DNA of 64,000 nucleotides, from contig DASQWB010000017.1 of NCBI GenBank assembly GCA_035640455.1, forward strand, positions 1-64,000, in the 5' to 3' direction. This stretch comes from AC-50 sp035640455 (GTDB lineage: Bacteria; Actinomycetota; Thermoleophilia; Gaiellales; Gaiellaceae). Under the pieces are notes generated by a model. It saw only the letters and a program-made list of their open reading frames with translations. It did no database searches and was not told where the DNA came from. Positions 52,051 to 59,485 of this stretch are shown here, one piece after another (position 1 is the stretch's first letter; every line of letters starts with the position of its first letter). The translations under genes and the position numbers were made by a program.

Positions 52051-53462
52051 GGATCACTCGGCGCAGGTTCCTCGCCGGCGCCGCAGCCGGGGCTGCGGGC
52101 GCGGCCGGCGCGGGCGGGATCTACGAGCTCGTCGACCGCCTCGCCTCGTCGCCCGCGCGGCCGGCGGCGGCGAGGCGGCTGCCGCGGGAGCAGCACCTGC
52201 TCGAGGGGCAGGCGACGATCACCGACGAGGGGGTCGAGGTGCTCGTCCCGCCGCTTCACCACCGGCTCGTGACGGCGCGCGTCGCGGCGGGAACGGATCT
52301 CCGCGCCGCCCAGGCCGAGCTCGAGCGGCGACTCCGCGAGCTCGAGGAGCGGTTCGAGCCGACGCCGGCCGGGCTCGGGGTCACGGTGGGGTGGGGCCTG
52401 CCGTACTTCCGGCGCCACGTCCCCGGCGCCGCCCGCGCGTACCTCCCGCTCGACGTCCGCGCCTCGCGCGAGCGCGACCGCCCCGTCGGCGCGCTCCTCG
52501 ACGCCGTCCGCTTCCCGAGCGACCCGAAGGAGACGGTCCTCGAGGACAACGACGTCGCCGTCCTGCTGCGGAGCGACCGGCTCGACCACGTCGACGCGGG
52601 CGCGAAGGCGATCTTCGACGGCTTCGACGCGCTCGAGCGCACGAGCGTCCGCAACGGCTTCGTCGGCGGCGGCTTCTCGGGCCGGCAGAGCCTGCCGAAG
52701 CAGATGGCGGTCGCGGCCGGCGTGGCCGGCGCGGAGCTCATCCCCGACGGCGCGCAGCTCTTCCTCGGCTTCACCTCGACGCAGCGCGCCACGCTTGGGC
52801 CCGGGCGGATCGCGAACCTCGAGACGCTCGGCTACGCGCACGACCCGAAGGGCTACTTCCGCGGCGGAACGGCGATGCACGTCTCGCACGTCGCCGAGGA
52901 CCTCGAAGCGTGGTACCTGAACTTCGACTTCTCGCAGCGGGTGTCGACGGCCTTCAAGCCGGGCTTCGACAGCCTGCGCCCAGGGGCGCAGACGGTGCGC
53001 CAAGCGCCGAAGGACGTCTCGTCCGTGGCAGAGGTCGAGCGCGGCTACCACCGCTTCGGGGCGATCGGCCACAGCGCGGCGATCCAGACCTCCTCGCGGC
53101 TCACCCGCCGCCACGTCGCGCCGGACGGGACGGTCTACGACGCGGGCACGGCGATCCCGCAGCGCGCCGACTTCAACACGCTCGACAACCCGTTCGCATG
53201 GAGCTCGCAGCCGGAGCGCGACCGGATGCGCGACAATCCCGAGGCCGGCGTCCACTTCGTCGTCTTCAACCCGACGAGCGACGACTTCCACCGCAACCGG
53301 CTGGCGATGGACGGCGTGCTTCCGGACGGGACGAAGCTCAGGTTCCCGCCCGGCTCGCGCGGCCAGGGGTTCAACGCCGTGCTCCGGACGACGCACCGGC
53401 AGAACTTCCTCGTCCCGCCGCGCGTCCACGGCTCGTTCCCGCTCGCCGAGCTTCGCGGGTGA
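52047..53462 (+). CDS. Tat-exported protein with similarity to DyP-type peroxidases
   Basis: A 471-residue protein that begins with a twin-arginine signal (ITRRRFLAGAAAG). The fold pattern, with two related halves and DNDVAVLLRSDRLDHV, GFTSTQRATLGPGRIANLET, FGAIGHSAAIQTSSRL and GVHFVVFNPTSDDFHRNRLA, recalls dye-decolourising peroxidases. The normal GxxDG motif is not evident; instead there is NGFVGGGFSGRQSLPKQMA. It could be a divergent haem peroxidase or a relative without haem. The start GTG overlaps the lipoprotein gene, and the stop overlaps a methyltransferase gene, forming a three-gene unit. Confidence 0.68.
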   Translation: MRITRRRFLAGAAAGAAGAAGAGGIYELVDRLASSPARPAAARRLPREQHLLEGQATITDEGVEVLVPPLHHRLVTARVAAGTDLRAAQAELERRLRELEERFEPTPAGLGVTVGWGLPYFRRHVPGAARAYLPLDVRASRERDRPVGALLDAVRFPSDPKETVLEDNDVAVLLRSDRLDHVDAGAKAIFDGFDALERTSVRNGFVGGGFSGRQSLPKQMAVAAGVAGAELIPDGAQLFLGFTSTQRATLGPGRIANLETLGYAHDPKGYFRGGTAMHVSHVAEDLEAWYLNFDFSQRVSTAFKPGFDSLRPGAQTVRQAPKDVSSVAEVERGYHRFGAIGHSAAIQTSSRLTRRHVAPDGTVYDAGTAIPQRADFNTLDNPFAWSSQPERDRMRDNPEAGVHFVVFNPTSDDFHRNRLAMDGVLPDGTKLRFPPGSRGQGFNAVLRTTHRQNFLVPPRVHGSFPLAELRG

Positions 53463-53953
53463 CGGCCGGCGGGTCCTCGATCCCGGCGGTGCGGCGCCTC
53501 CTGGCTGTCCTCGCCGCGGGGAAGCGAGTCGCCGAGGTCGGCACCGCCTTCGGCCTCGGCACGCAGGCGCTCGCCTCGACCGCGCGCGAGGTCGTCACCG
53601 TCGAGCTCGATCCGGAGCGGGCGCGCGTGGCCCGCGAGGCGCTCGCGGGCCTGCCGAACGTGGAGGCGCTCGAGGGCGACTGGGCCGAGCTCCTCCCGCC
53701 GCGGGCGCCGTTCGAGCTCCTCTTCATGGACGGCGGCGGCTGGAAATTCGATCTCGACCAGGCCGCTCGGATGCTCGAGCTGCTGGCGCCGGGCGGGCTC
53801 GCCGTCGTCGACGACATGACGCCCGGCTACGGGCCGGATCCGGTGCGCGACTTCTTCTTCGGCAGCTCCGAGCTCGTGGCCGTCGAGATCCTGACGACGC
53901 CCGAGACGGCGGCGCTGCTCGTTACGCGTCGTCCCGGAGCAGCGGGCGCGTGA
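53459..53953 (+). CDS. Small SAM-dependent O-methyltransferase-like protein
   Basis: A 164-residue class I methyltransferase fold. Motif I is KRVAEVGTAFGLGTQALAS near residue 22, the acidic residue of strand 2 is in VVTVELDPERA, and FELLFMDGGGWKFDLDQAAR plus LAPGGLAVVDDMTPGYG are like the O-methyltransferase family that includes catechol methyltransferases. It is shorter than usual (about 200), lacking the N-terminal helices. GTG 53459 overlaps the DyP-like stop. The 3' end overlaps the convergent DDAH-like gene by 32 bases. Confidence 0.82.
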   Translation: MTAGGSSIPAVRRLLAVLAAGKRVAEVGTAFGLGTQALASTAREVVTVELDPERARVAREALAGLPNVEALEGDWAELLPPRAPFELLFMDGGGWKFDLDQAARMLELLAPGGLAVVDDMTPGYGPDPVRDFFFGSSELVAVEILTTPETAALLVTRRPGAAGA

Positions 53954-54797
53954 GGCACGTCGGGCCGCCGTCGCCCTTGAGCGAGAGCTCCTCGCCGCGG
54001 TAGACGCGGACGTCGACGCCCGCCGCCTCGAGCCGGCGCCGCGTCTCGGGGTTCCCGTCGAGCGCGAGCGCGACGCGTGGGCCGAGCGCCAGCACGTTGC
54101 AGCCGAGCGAGTCGTACTCCTCGACGGGCACCTCGACGGTGGCGACGCCGCGCTCGGCGAGGAGCTGGAGCAGCCGGGTGGGCGCGAGCGGGGGGAAGAC
54201 GAGCGCGAGGTCGCGGTCGAGCGGGCTCACGAACGAGAGCAGGTGCAGCACCTCGGCCGCGCCGCGGTAGTGGGGGAGGTCGAACGTGAGGACGTCGACG
54301 TCCGGGAGGGCTCGTCTGAGCGCCTCCGCGCCGGCCTCGTTCGTGCGGTAGCCGAGGCCGACGAGGAGCGTGCGCTCGTCGAGCCAGAGCGTGTCGCCGC
54401 CCTCCGCGAGCCCCGGCGGCTCGAGGGCGGCTGCGACGGGGACGCCGGCGCGCTCGAGGTCGCGACCGAGCGCGGCGGGCTCGCCCTGCCGGAGCTCCTT
54501 TCCCGGGCGGAGCAGGATCGCGCCCGCGTCGGCCACGAGCGCGGGGTCGTACGCGTAGATCGCATCGAGCGCTCCCGGAAGCGGCTCCTCGGCGTAGACG
54601 ACCTCGGCGCCGAACTCGGTGAGCTCAGCGGCGAAGCCCTCGTGCTCGGCGGCGAGGCGGGCCGGATCCGGCTCGGCGCGCCAGCCGAACTCGCGCCAGC
54701 GCGCGCCGTCCTCGGCTCGCGGCGCGCGCACGAGCACGCGCCGCAGCGTCGCGGTCTGGCTCTGGCACCCGTACCTCGTCTCGTCGAGAACGGCCAT
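53922..54797 (-). CDS. Dimethylarginine dimethylaminohydrolase-like protein (amidinotransferase superfamily)
   Basis: A 291-residue guanidino-group-modifying enzyme. The superfamily residues are seen in LAEGGDTLWLDERTLLVGLG (Glu, Asp near residue 130), TFDLPHYRGAAEVLHLLSFV with the catalytic His, and the C-terminal nucleophile Cys in GGPTCLTRPLLRD near residue 282. The order suits dimethylarginine dimethylaminohydrolase or a relative acting on arginine-type substrates. ATG 54797 is preceded by TAGGCT at six bases. An arginine deiminase is less likely given the length. Confidence 0.85.
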   Translation of the reverse strand: MAVLDETRYGCQSQTATLRRVLVRAPRAEDGARWREFGWRAEPDPARLAAEHEGFAAELTEFGAEVVYAEEPLPGALDAIYAYDPALVADAGAILLRPGKELRQGEPAALGRDLERAGVPVAAALEPPGLAEGGDTLWLDERTLLVGLGYRTNEAGAEALRRALPDVDVLTFDLPHYRGAAEVLHLLSFVSPLDRDLALVFPPLAPTRLLQLLAERGVATVEVPVEEYDSLGCNVLALGPRVALALDGNPETRRRLEAAGVDVRVYRGEELSLKGDGGPTCLTRPLLRDDA

Positions 54798-54803
54798 GAC
54801 CGG

Positions 54804-54809
54804 AGCCTA
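54804..54809 (-). promoter_or_regulatory. -10 element TAGGCT before the DDAH-like gene
   Basis: On the minus strand TAGGCT is six bases before ATG 54797. Confidence 0.48.
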
Positions 54810-54886
54810 GTCCTCCGGAGCCGCGTCCCAGTGGCAGCCACTCCGGAGAAAGGTGCGCGGAAGTGTGTCGTGAACCAACGGGCGGC

Positions 54887-55750
54887 TCAGGCGAGCCGCT
54901 CGAGGACGAGCGCGACACCGTCTTCTTCGTTCGACGCCGTCACCTCGTCCGCGACGGCGAGGACGTCGGGATGCGCGTTCGCGACCGCGACCGCGTGGCC
55001 GGCCCACTCCAGCATCGGCACGTCGTTCGGGTAGTCGCCGAAGGCGACCACGGCTGCCTGGTCGATCTCGAGCTCCTCGCAGAGCTCGGCGAGAGCGGCG
55101 GCCTTGCTCACGCCGGCCGTTGCGATCTCGACCGTCCACGGCCCGGCGATCGTCACCGCCGCCTCGTCTCCCGCCAGCTCGCGGGCGGCTTCCGCGACCG
55201 CCTCGAGCGCGTGCTCCTCGTGACGCACGATCAGCTTCGCCACCGGTTCCGCGACGAGCTCGAGCCCGTCGGCGTAGCGGGTTCCGGCCGGCGGCTCCCA
55301 GCCCCAGGCCGCGAAGCCGGGCTCGAGGGCGATCTCCTCGCTCTCGACCGCGAAGAGGATCCCCGGCAGCCGAGACCGCAGCTCCCGCACCAGCCGCGCC
55401 GCGACCTCGACGGCGAGCGTCCGCGTGCGGACGACCTGCCCCGAACTCAGGTCGAGCGCGATGGCGCCGTTCGAGCAGATCGCGCTTCCGTCGAGACCTG
55501 CCTCGGCCGCGAGGACCCTGACGGTGCGCGGGCCGCGGGCGGTGACGAGGACGACACGGATCCCGGCGTCTCGGGCCCGCGCCAGCGCCGCCCGGCTCCG
55601 TTCGGAGATCGAATGGTCGGGGCGCAACAGCGTCCCGTCGAGGTCGATGGCGGCTAGCCGGCAGCGCAGCTGCCTGTCCGCGGAGCGGACCAGTGGAGGG
55701 GGTTCGGGGGAACCGGGAGGTTCCCCCGAACGCCTCGCGTTCGAGCTCAT
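54887..55750 (-). CDS. HAD-family (Cof-type) phosphatase
   Basis: A phosphatase of the Cof subfamily of haloacid dehalogenase-like hydrolases. Motif I is AAIDLDGTLLRPD, motif II VLVTARGP, the Lys is in GVSKAAALAE and motif IV is AFGDYPNDVPMLEWAG. From ATG 55750 the protein has 287 residues, but motif I then starts only at about residue 30; the family normally begins within ten residues of it. The extra N-terminal codons come from the duplicated pfkA end and its hairpin. CTG 55669 (RCRLAAIDLDG, 260 residues) is a better fit to the family. The substrate is probably a sugar phosphate or FMN-like molecule. Confidence 0.88.
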   Translation of the reverse strand: MSSNARRSGEPPGSPEPPPLVRSADRQLRCRLAAIDLDGTLLRPDHSISERSRAALARARDAGIRVVLVTARGPRTVRVLAAEAGLDGSAICSNGAIALDLSSGQVVRTRTLAVEVAARLVRELRSRLPGILFAVESEEIALEPGFAAWGWEPPAGTRYADGLELVAEPVAKLIVRHEEHALEAVAEAARELAGDEAAVTIAGPWTVEIATAGVSKAAALAELCEELEIDQAAVVAFGDYPNDVPMLEWAGHAVAVANAHPDVLAVADEVTASNEEDGVALVLERLA

Positions 55751-55777
55751 CCGAAGAACGCCCTCGCAACGTCGTAC
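55672..55777 (-). repeat. Tandem duplication at the pfkA end, unit next to the HAD gene
   Basis: Contains a 32-base segment (55746-55777) identical to the last ten codons and stop region of pfkA, then the two hairpins of repeat family C: a 12-bp stem with TTCGGGGGAACC as one arm and loop GGGA (55703-55730), and GTCCGC/GCGGAC (55676-55690). Confidence 0.85.
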
Positions 55778-55790
55778 CGGCGGCGAAGCC

Positions 55791-55897
55791 GCCTGTCCGC
55801 GAAGCGGACCAGTGGAGGGGTACCGGGGGAACCGGGAGGTTCCCCCCGCGCTCGGGTAGGCGGTGTCATCCGAAGAACGCCCTCGCAACGTCGTACC
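55791..55897 (-). repeat. Tandem duplication at the pfkA end, original unit
   Basis: Holds the real pfkA 3' end and stop (55866), the hairpin GGGGGAACC/GGTTCCCCC (55825-55846) and the hairpin GTCCGC/GCGGAC. It matches 55672-55777 at both ends and differs in the middle. Confidence 0.85.
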
Positions 55898-56897
55898 ACG
55901 CCGGCGGCACGGTCTTCAGCTCCGCGGTCGCCTCCGCGAGCGAGACGTCGACGATCGCGTCGCCGCGCAGCGCGGCCATCTGCCCGAACCGGCCCTCGTG
56001 GACGAGGTCGGCCGCCTTCAGCCCGTAGCGCGTCGCGAGCACCCGGTCGCGCGGCGTCGGCGTCCCGCCGCGCTGGACGTGCCCGAGGACGGTGACGCGC
56101 GTCTCGTACCCCGTCCGCTCCTCGATCGCCTTCGCGAGCCGGTCGCCCACGCCGCGCGCGGACAGCCGGACATGGCCGAACTGGTCGACCTCGGCCGGCT
56201 CGTCGCCGTCCTCGCCGCCGAGCTCGTACCCCTCGCTGACGACGACGATCGAGAAGTCCTTGCCGCGCGCGTGGCGGTGGCGGATCTCGTCGCAGCACTC
56301 GTCGACCGAGATCGGCTGCTCCGGGATGAGGATTACGTCGGCACCTCCGGCGATGCCGCTCATCACCGCGATCCAGCCGGTGTGGCGGCCCATCACCTCC
56401 ACGACCATGACGCGGTTGTGCGACTCGGCCGTCGTGTGGAGGCGGTCGATCGCCTCGGTCGCGATGAAGACGGCCGTGTCGAAGCCGAAGGTGTAGTCGG
56501 TCGCCGAGAGGTCGTTGTCGATCGTCTTCGGCACCCCGACGACCGGGAAGTCGTTTTCCGCGTAGAGCCGGGCGGCGACGCCGAGGGTATCCTCGCCGCC
56601 AATCGCCACGAGGGCCTCGAGGCGCTCGGCCCGGAAGTGCTCGAGGACGCGCTCGGCGCCGCCGTCGAGGCGAAACGGGTTCGTCCGGGTCGTGCCGATG
56701 ATCGTTCCCCCGCGCGGCAGGAGGCCCGAGACCTCGCGCGGCCCGAGCGGCGTGAAGAGCCCGTCGACGAGGCCGCGCCAGCCCTCGAGGACGCCGACCA
56801 CATCGTGGCCGCGCGCGAAGCAGCGCCGCGCCACGGCACGGATGACGGCGTTCAATCCCGGGCAGTCGCCACCGCCCGTGAGGACTCCCACGCGCAC
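55866..56897 (-). CDS. 6-phosphofructokinase, PPi-dependent signature
   Basis: A 343-residue phosphofructokinase of the group III type. GVLTGGGDCPGLNAVIRA starts the chain; the phosphate-donor loop reads IGGEDTLGVAARL, and the substrate loop VPKTIDNDLSATDYTFGFDT. The residue after GGE is Asp (Gly in ATP enzymes), and PKTIDND has Lys (Gly in the PGTIDND of E. coli PfkA). This Asp plus Lys pair is the accepted mark of pyrophosphate-dependent enzymes, so it likely works reversibly with PPi. GRHTGWIAVMSGIAGGADVI and RGGTPTPRDRVLATR are normal. GTG 56897 is seven bases behind TACGAT. Confidence 0.92.
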   Translation of the reverse strand: MRVGVLTGGGDCPGLNAVIRAVARRCFARGHDVVGVLEGWRGLVDGLFTPLGPREVSGLLPRGGTIIGTTRTNPFRLDGGAERVLEHFRAERLEALVAIGGEDTLGVAARLYAENDFPVVGVPKTIDNDLSATDYTFGFDTAVFIATEAIDRLHTTAESHNRVMVVEVMGRHTGWIAVMSGIAGGADVILIPEQPISVDECCDEIRHRHARGKDFSIVVVSEGYELGGEDGDEPAEVDQFGHVRLSARGVGDRLAKAIEERTGYETRVTVLGHVQRGGTPTPRDRVLATRYGLKAADLVHEGRFGQMAALRGDAIVDVSLAEATAELKTVPPAWYDVARAFFG

Positions 56898-56904
56898 GAG
56901 GCCG

Positions 56905-56910
56905 ATCGTA
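56905..56910 (-). promoter_or_regulatory. -10 element TACGAT before the phosphofructokinase gene
   Basis: On the minus strand TACGAT is seven bases before GTG 56897. Confidence 0.5.
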
Positions 56911-56949
56911 GGTCACGAGATGGCGCGCGCGCGCGCCCGGGGCAGAAGC

Positions 56950-57745
56950 TCCGGGCGCGCCTCTTCGTCGGGTCACGTGTGCGACGCGTTGGCTGGAGCC
57001 GGAGATGTAGCCCGGCACCGTCTGCCTCAGCGGCATCACGACGCGAATCGTCACGCGACCGAAGCGCGCGCGGAACGTGGGCCGCGACACGACGGTCGGC
57101 CAGATGCCGGGGACGGCGCTCCGGCAATAGACGCGCCGAACGCCGACCCACACGTGGGCGGCGGTTCCACCGCTGGAGCACGCCGTACTTCCCGACGAAC
57201 GCGCGGATCGCGTACGCCCTCAGCAGGAACCCGTGCCGCCCGCCTGCGTGTGTCAGCCGGAGCCGCGGCCGGACGTCGACGGCGACGGCGTCGCTCCGCG
57301 CATTGCCCGTCTTCGCGGTGTACAGCGTGCGGATCACCGGACGGGCCGTGAAGCTGAACGAGCCGTCCGCCGCCGTCCTCGCGGTCGCGAGCTCACCCAC
57401 CTGAGCGGTGCGACCGAACGGGAAGCGATGCTCCATGATCGTCACCTGCTGGCCCGTCTGGCCGTTCGAGACCGAGCCGGACAGGTTCACCACTCGGCGG
57501 TAGACACGCTGCGACTCGAACGGCGGTAGCTGCGCGAACATCAGCGGCGCGACGCACAAGACGTACACCGTGACGTCGGTCGATGTCGGCAACACGCTGC
57601 GCGTCCGCGTGCGCGCGTCGCGAACAGCGCCGGCGCGAGCGCCGCGACGGCGGTGATCTCCGCCAAGCAGCGCCCGCATCGTCCGTGACGCTCGACGCCA
57701 GCCGCACGATCGTCTTCGTCGAAGGCCTACCCGGAAGCCAGCGAC
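56950..57745 (-). pseudogene. Frameshifted remnant of a secreted beta-sandwich protein gene
   Basis: On the minus strand one frame carries a good protein segment from about 57590 to 57175 (SVSNGQTGQQVTIMEHRFPF, TARTAADGSFSFTARPVIRT, AYAIRAFVGKYGVLQRW); the coherent continuation (HVWVGVRRVYCRSAVPGIWP, TVRVVMPLRQTVPGYISGSS-like end) lies in the next frame from about 57170 to 56975. A one-base slip near 57165-57180 explains it. Upstream, a signal-like stretch (AEITAVAALAPALFATRA) is also in a different frame from the mature part, so a second slip near 57600 is likely. The fold looks like repeated Ig-like or carboxypeptidase-regulatory-like strands. Sequence error is possible, but two slips favour decay. 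Confidence 0.6.
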
Positions 57746-57790
57746 CTGCACGTCGAATCCGCGTCAGACGCGTAAAACTCGTGTTAATGC

Positions 57791-57803
57791 TTCGTGTTAC
57801 GAA
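57791..57803. promoter_or_regulatory. Palindrome TTCGTGTTACGAA, probable MarR operator
   Basis: A near match to the palindromes at 58237 and 58255. It overlaps the MarR stop codon and lies upstream of the frameshifted remnant, whose transcription it may once have controlled. Confidence 0.5.
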
Positions 57804-58204
57804 CTAGCGGGATCGCCCGCGTGCCTGGCGACGATCTCGGCTAGGGCGGCGCGCTCGCCCTCCAGCTCGTCGACGACGGCGCTGAGGCGCCGCTCGCCTT
57901 CCGGCGTCACGGCCACGAACACGGCCCGGCGTCGCGAGGGATCGAGCTCCCGACGAACGAGCCCGAGGGCTTCGCTCCGGGCGACGAGCTCGGTGATGCT
58001 GCTCGGCGCGAGCGCGAGACGTTCCGCGAGCTCGGCGAGCGTCGCGCGTCCGGTTCCGTCGCGGCCGGTCGTCGCGGCGAGCAGGAGCTCGTAGCGTTGC
58101 GTCGTCAGGCCGTGGCGGCGGGCGACGGCCTCGCTTCGACGCAAGAAGCGCCGGAGGGCGCCGCGAAGCTCGGCCGCATGGTGGTAGTCGTCTGCCGTCG
58201 GCAA
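57797..58204 (-). CDS. MarR-family transcription regulator
   Basis: A 135-residue winged-helix regulator. LTTQRYELLLAATTGRDGTG, RATLAELAERLALAPSSITE, LVARSEALGLVRRELDPSRR and AVFVAVTPEGERRLSAVVDE are the usual MarR parts, with an N-terminal helix and C-terminal dimer helix. The start used is TTG 58204; an ATG at about 58180 would shorten it. In the 83-base gap to the divergent collagen-like gene are two palindromic sites, so it probably represses itself and that gene until a ligand, such as a phenolic or an oxidant, binds. Confidence 0.9.
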   Translation of the reverse strand: MPTADDYHHAAELRGALRRFLRRSEAVARRHGLTTQRYELLLAATTGRDGTGRATLAELAERLALAPSSITELVARSEALGLVRRELDPSRRRAVFVAVTPEGERRLSAVVDELEGERAALAEIVARHAGDPASS

Positions 58205-58236
58205 GAGGTTTGAACCATCCCTGAGGCGGAACTAGC

Positions 58237-58249
58237 TTCGTAGTACGAA
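58237..58249. promoter_or_regulatory. Perfect palindrome TTCGTAGTACGAA, probable MarR operator 1
   Basis: A 13-base palindrome in the gap between the divergent marR-type gene and the collagen-like gene. Confidence 0.65.
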
Positions 58250-58254
58250 CATCG

Positions 58255-58265
58255 TCGTAATACGA
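58255..58265. promoter_or_regulatory. Palindrome TCGTAATACGA, probable MarR operator 2
   Basis: The centre is 17 bases from that of operator 1, and a weaker half site (CGTACTAC) follows at 58269-58276. Both sites probably cover the promoter of the collagen-like gene at 58288. Confidence 0.58.
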
Positions 58266-58287
58266 AAGCGTACTACAGGGGGTTCTC

Positions 58288-58881
58288 ATGTCTCACCTCT
58301 TCCGGCACAGGCCGTCTCCTGCCTTGGTCGTCGCGACGCTGGCACTGCTCTTCGCGCTGACCGGCACCGGCATCGCGGCCGTCGCCGCGCTCCCGCGGAA
58401 CAGCGTCGGCACCAAGCAGCTCCGAAACGGCGCCGTCGTCTCGAGCAAGGTGCGGAACCACTCGCTGCTCGCGCGCGACTTCCGTCGCGGTCAGCTTCCG
58501 CGCGGCCCCATCGGGCCCGTCGGACCGGCCGGACCCGCCGGACCCGCCGGACCCCAGGGACCCGCAGGGCCTCCGGGTCCGTCCGGCAACCTCTCCGTCA
58601 GCGTTCGCGAGGCTGACGCGGCGGTCGGCCCCGGGCGTCGAGCGTTCGCGATCGCCGCGTGCCAGAGCGGTCAGCGTGCGGTCGGAGGCGGCGTCTACCT
58701 CGCCGACTCCACTCCCGACAGCCAGGACGCGATCATGCGCAACGCACCCGTGAACTCGACGGGCGGCACCAATTTCAAGCTGCTCGCGACCGGCCAGACG
58801 CCGAACGCCTGGTACGGCCAGGCCTACAACGCGGGCACGAACGGCGCCACGGTTCGCGTCTACGTGATCTGCACCTCCTGA
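58288..58881 (+). CDS. Exported collagen-like (GPxGP) protein
   Basis: A 197-residue protein with a signal or anchor segment (PALVVATLALLFALTGTGIA), a conserved NSVGTKQLRNGAVVSSKVRN block followed by SLLARDFRRGQLP, a collagen-type run of about ten Gly-Pro-x triplets (residues 72-102, RGPIGPVGPAGPAG and on) and a C-terminal globular domain with two or three Cys (AACQSGQRAVGGGVYLADST, YVICTS). Such proteins are numerous in Thermoleophilia and of unknown role. ATG 58288 is directly downstream of the MarR operators, pointing to regulated expression. Confidence 0.85.
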   Translation: MSHLFRHRPSPALVVATLALLFALTGTGIAAVAALPRNSVGTKQLRNGAVVSSKVRNHSLLARDFRRGQLPRGPIGPVGPAGPAGPAGPQGPAGPPGPSGNLSVSVREADAAVGPGRRAFAIAACQSGQRAVGGGVYLADSTPDSQDAIMRNAPVNSTGGTNFKLLATGQTPNAWYGQAYNAGTNGATVRVYVICTS

Positions 58882-58912
58882 ACCGCGTCACATCCGAGCG
58901 CGGCGTCGGCGT

Positions 58913-59350
58913 CTATTGGGCGCCGGCGCCGCGCCGCGGATTCCAGATGACCTCCCAGAGGTGCCCGTCGGGGTCTCGGAAGTAGCCCGAGTAGATCCCC
59001 CACGGCCGCTCGTGTGGCTCGTCCGTGAGCGTCGCGCCGGCCGCCTCGGCCTGGGCGAGCACCGCGTCCACCTCCGCCTTGCTCGACACGAGGTAACCGA
59101 TGCTGAACGCGCCCGTCGACGGCTCGAGCGGGACGTTCGCGTCCTTCGCGAGCTCGCTCCGGGGATACAGGGCGAGCACCAGCCCGTTGCGCAACTCGAA
59201 CATCGCCGCTGCCCCGGCCGGGGTGGTCTCGTCGCCGTGAAACTCCGTCCCGATGACGCCCGGCGACTCGAGCCCGAGCCCGCGGTAGAAGGCAAGCGCC
59301 CGCTCGAGGTCGCTCACGCCGAGCGTCAGAACGTGTATGCGCGGTTCGAT
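58913..59350 (-). CDS. VOC (glyoxalase/bleomycin resistance) family protein, probable ATC start
   Basis: A protein of about 145 residues. Two beta-alpha-beta-beta-beta units are seen: IHVLTLGVSDLERALAFYRG and AFSIGYLVSSKAEVDAVLAQ, with metal-type residues His (residue 5), Glu in AMFELRNGLVLALY and Glu in HLWEVIWNP; YSGYFRDPDGHLWEV is the family end. The family normally starts just before EPRIHVLTLG. The only codon there with a ribosome site is ATC 59350, five bases after GGAG (59356-59359). Upstream ATG codons (59479 and 59467) lie in repeat C and would add about 40 unlike residues. The substrate is unknown. Confidence 0.82.
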   Translation of the reverse strand: MEPRIHVLTLGVSDLERALAFYRGLGLESPGVIGTEFHGDETTPAGAAAMFELRNGLVLALYPRSELAKDANVPLEPSTGAFSIGYLVSSKAEVDAVLAQAEAAGATLTDEPHERPWGIYSGYFRDPDGHLWEVIWNPRRGAGAQ

Positions 59351-59441
59351 CTCTGCTCCAGGCTGTGTACGGATCGATTCGCCGTCGAAGGCGGGCTTTG
59401 CCCGCCGAGAGGCTAACTGCGGCGGAGCTTGCCACAAGCGC

Positions 59442-59481
59442 GAAGGAGGGGGCTCGTGGGGAACCATGGGTTCCCCCACGG
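59442..59481 (+). repeat. Repeat family C, copy beside the tRNA 3' side
   Basis: AAGGAGGGGGCTC followed by a hairpin with arms GTGGGGAACC and GGTTCCCCCAC. It is like the elements at 55694-55730, 55813-55846 and 59648-59690. A second hairpin GGCGGGC/GCCCGCC precedes it at 59390-59406. Confidence 0.75.
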
Positions 59482-59485
59482 TCTA

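Noticed and set aside
59351..59479. An N-terminal extension of the VOC protein from ATG 59479
   Set aside because: It reads through repeat C and gives sequence unlike any VOC start, while a GGAG site stands just before the family N terminus.
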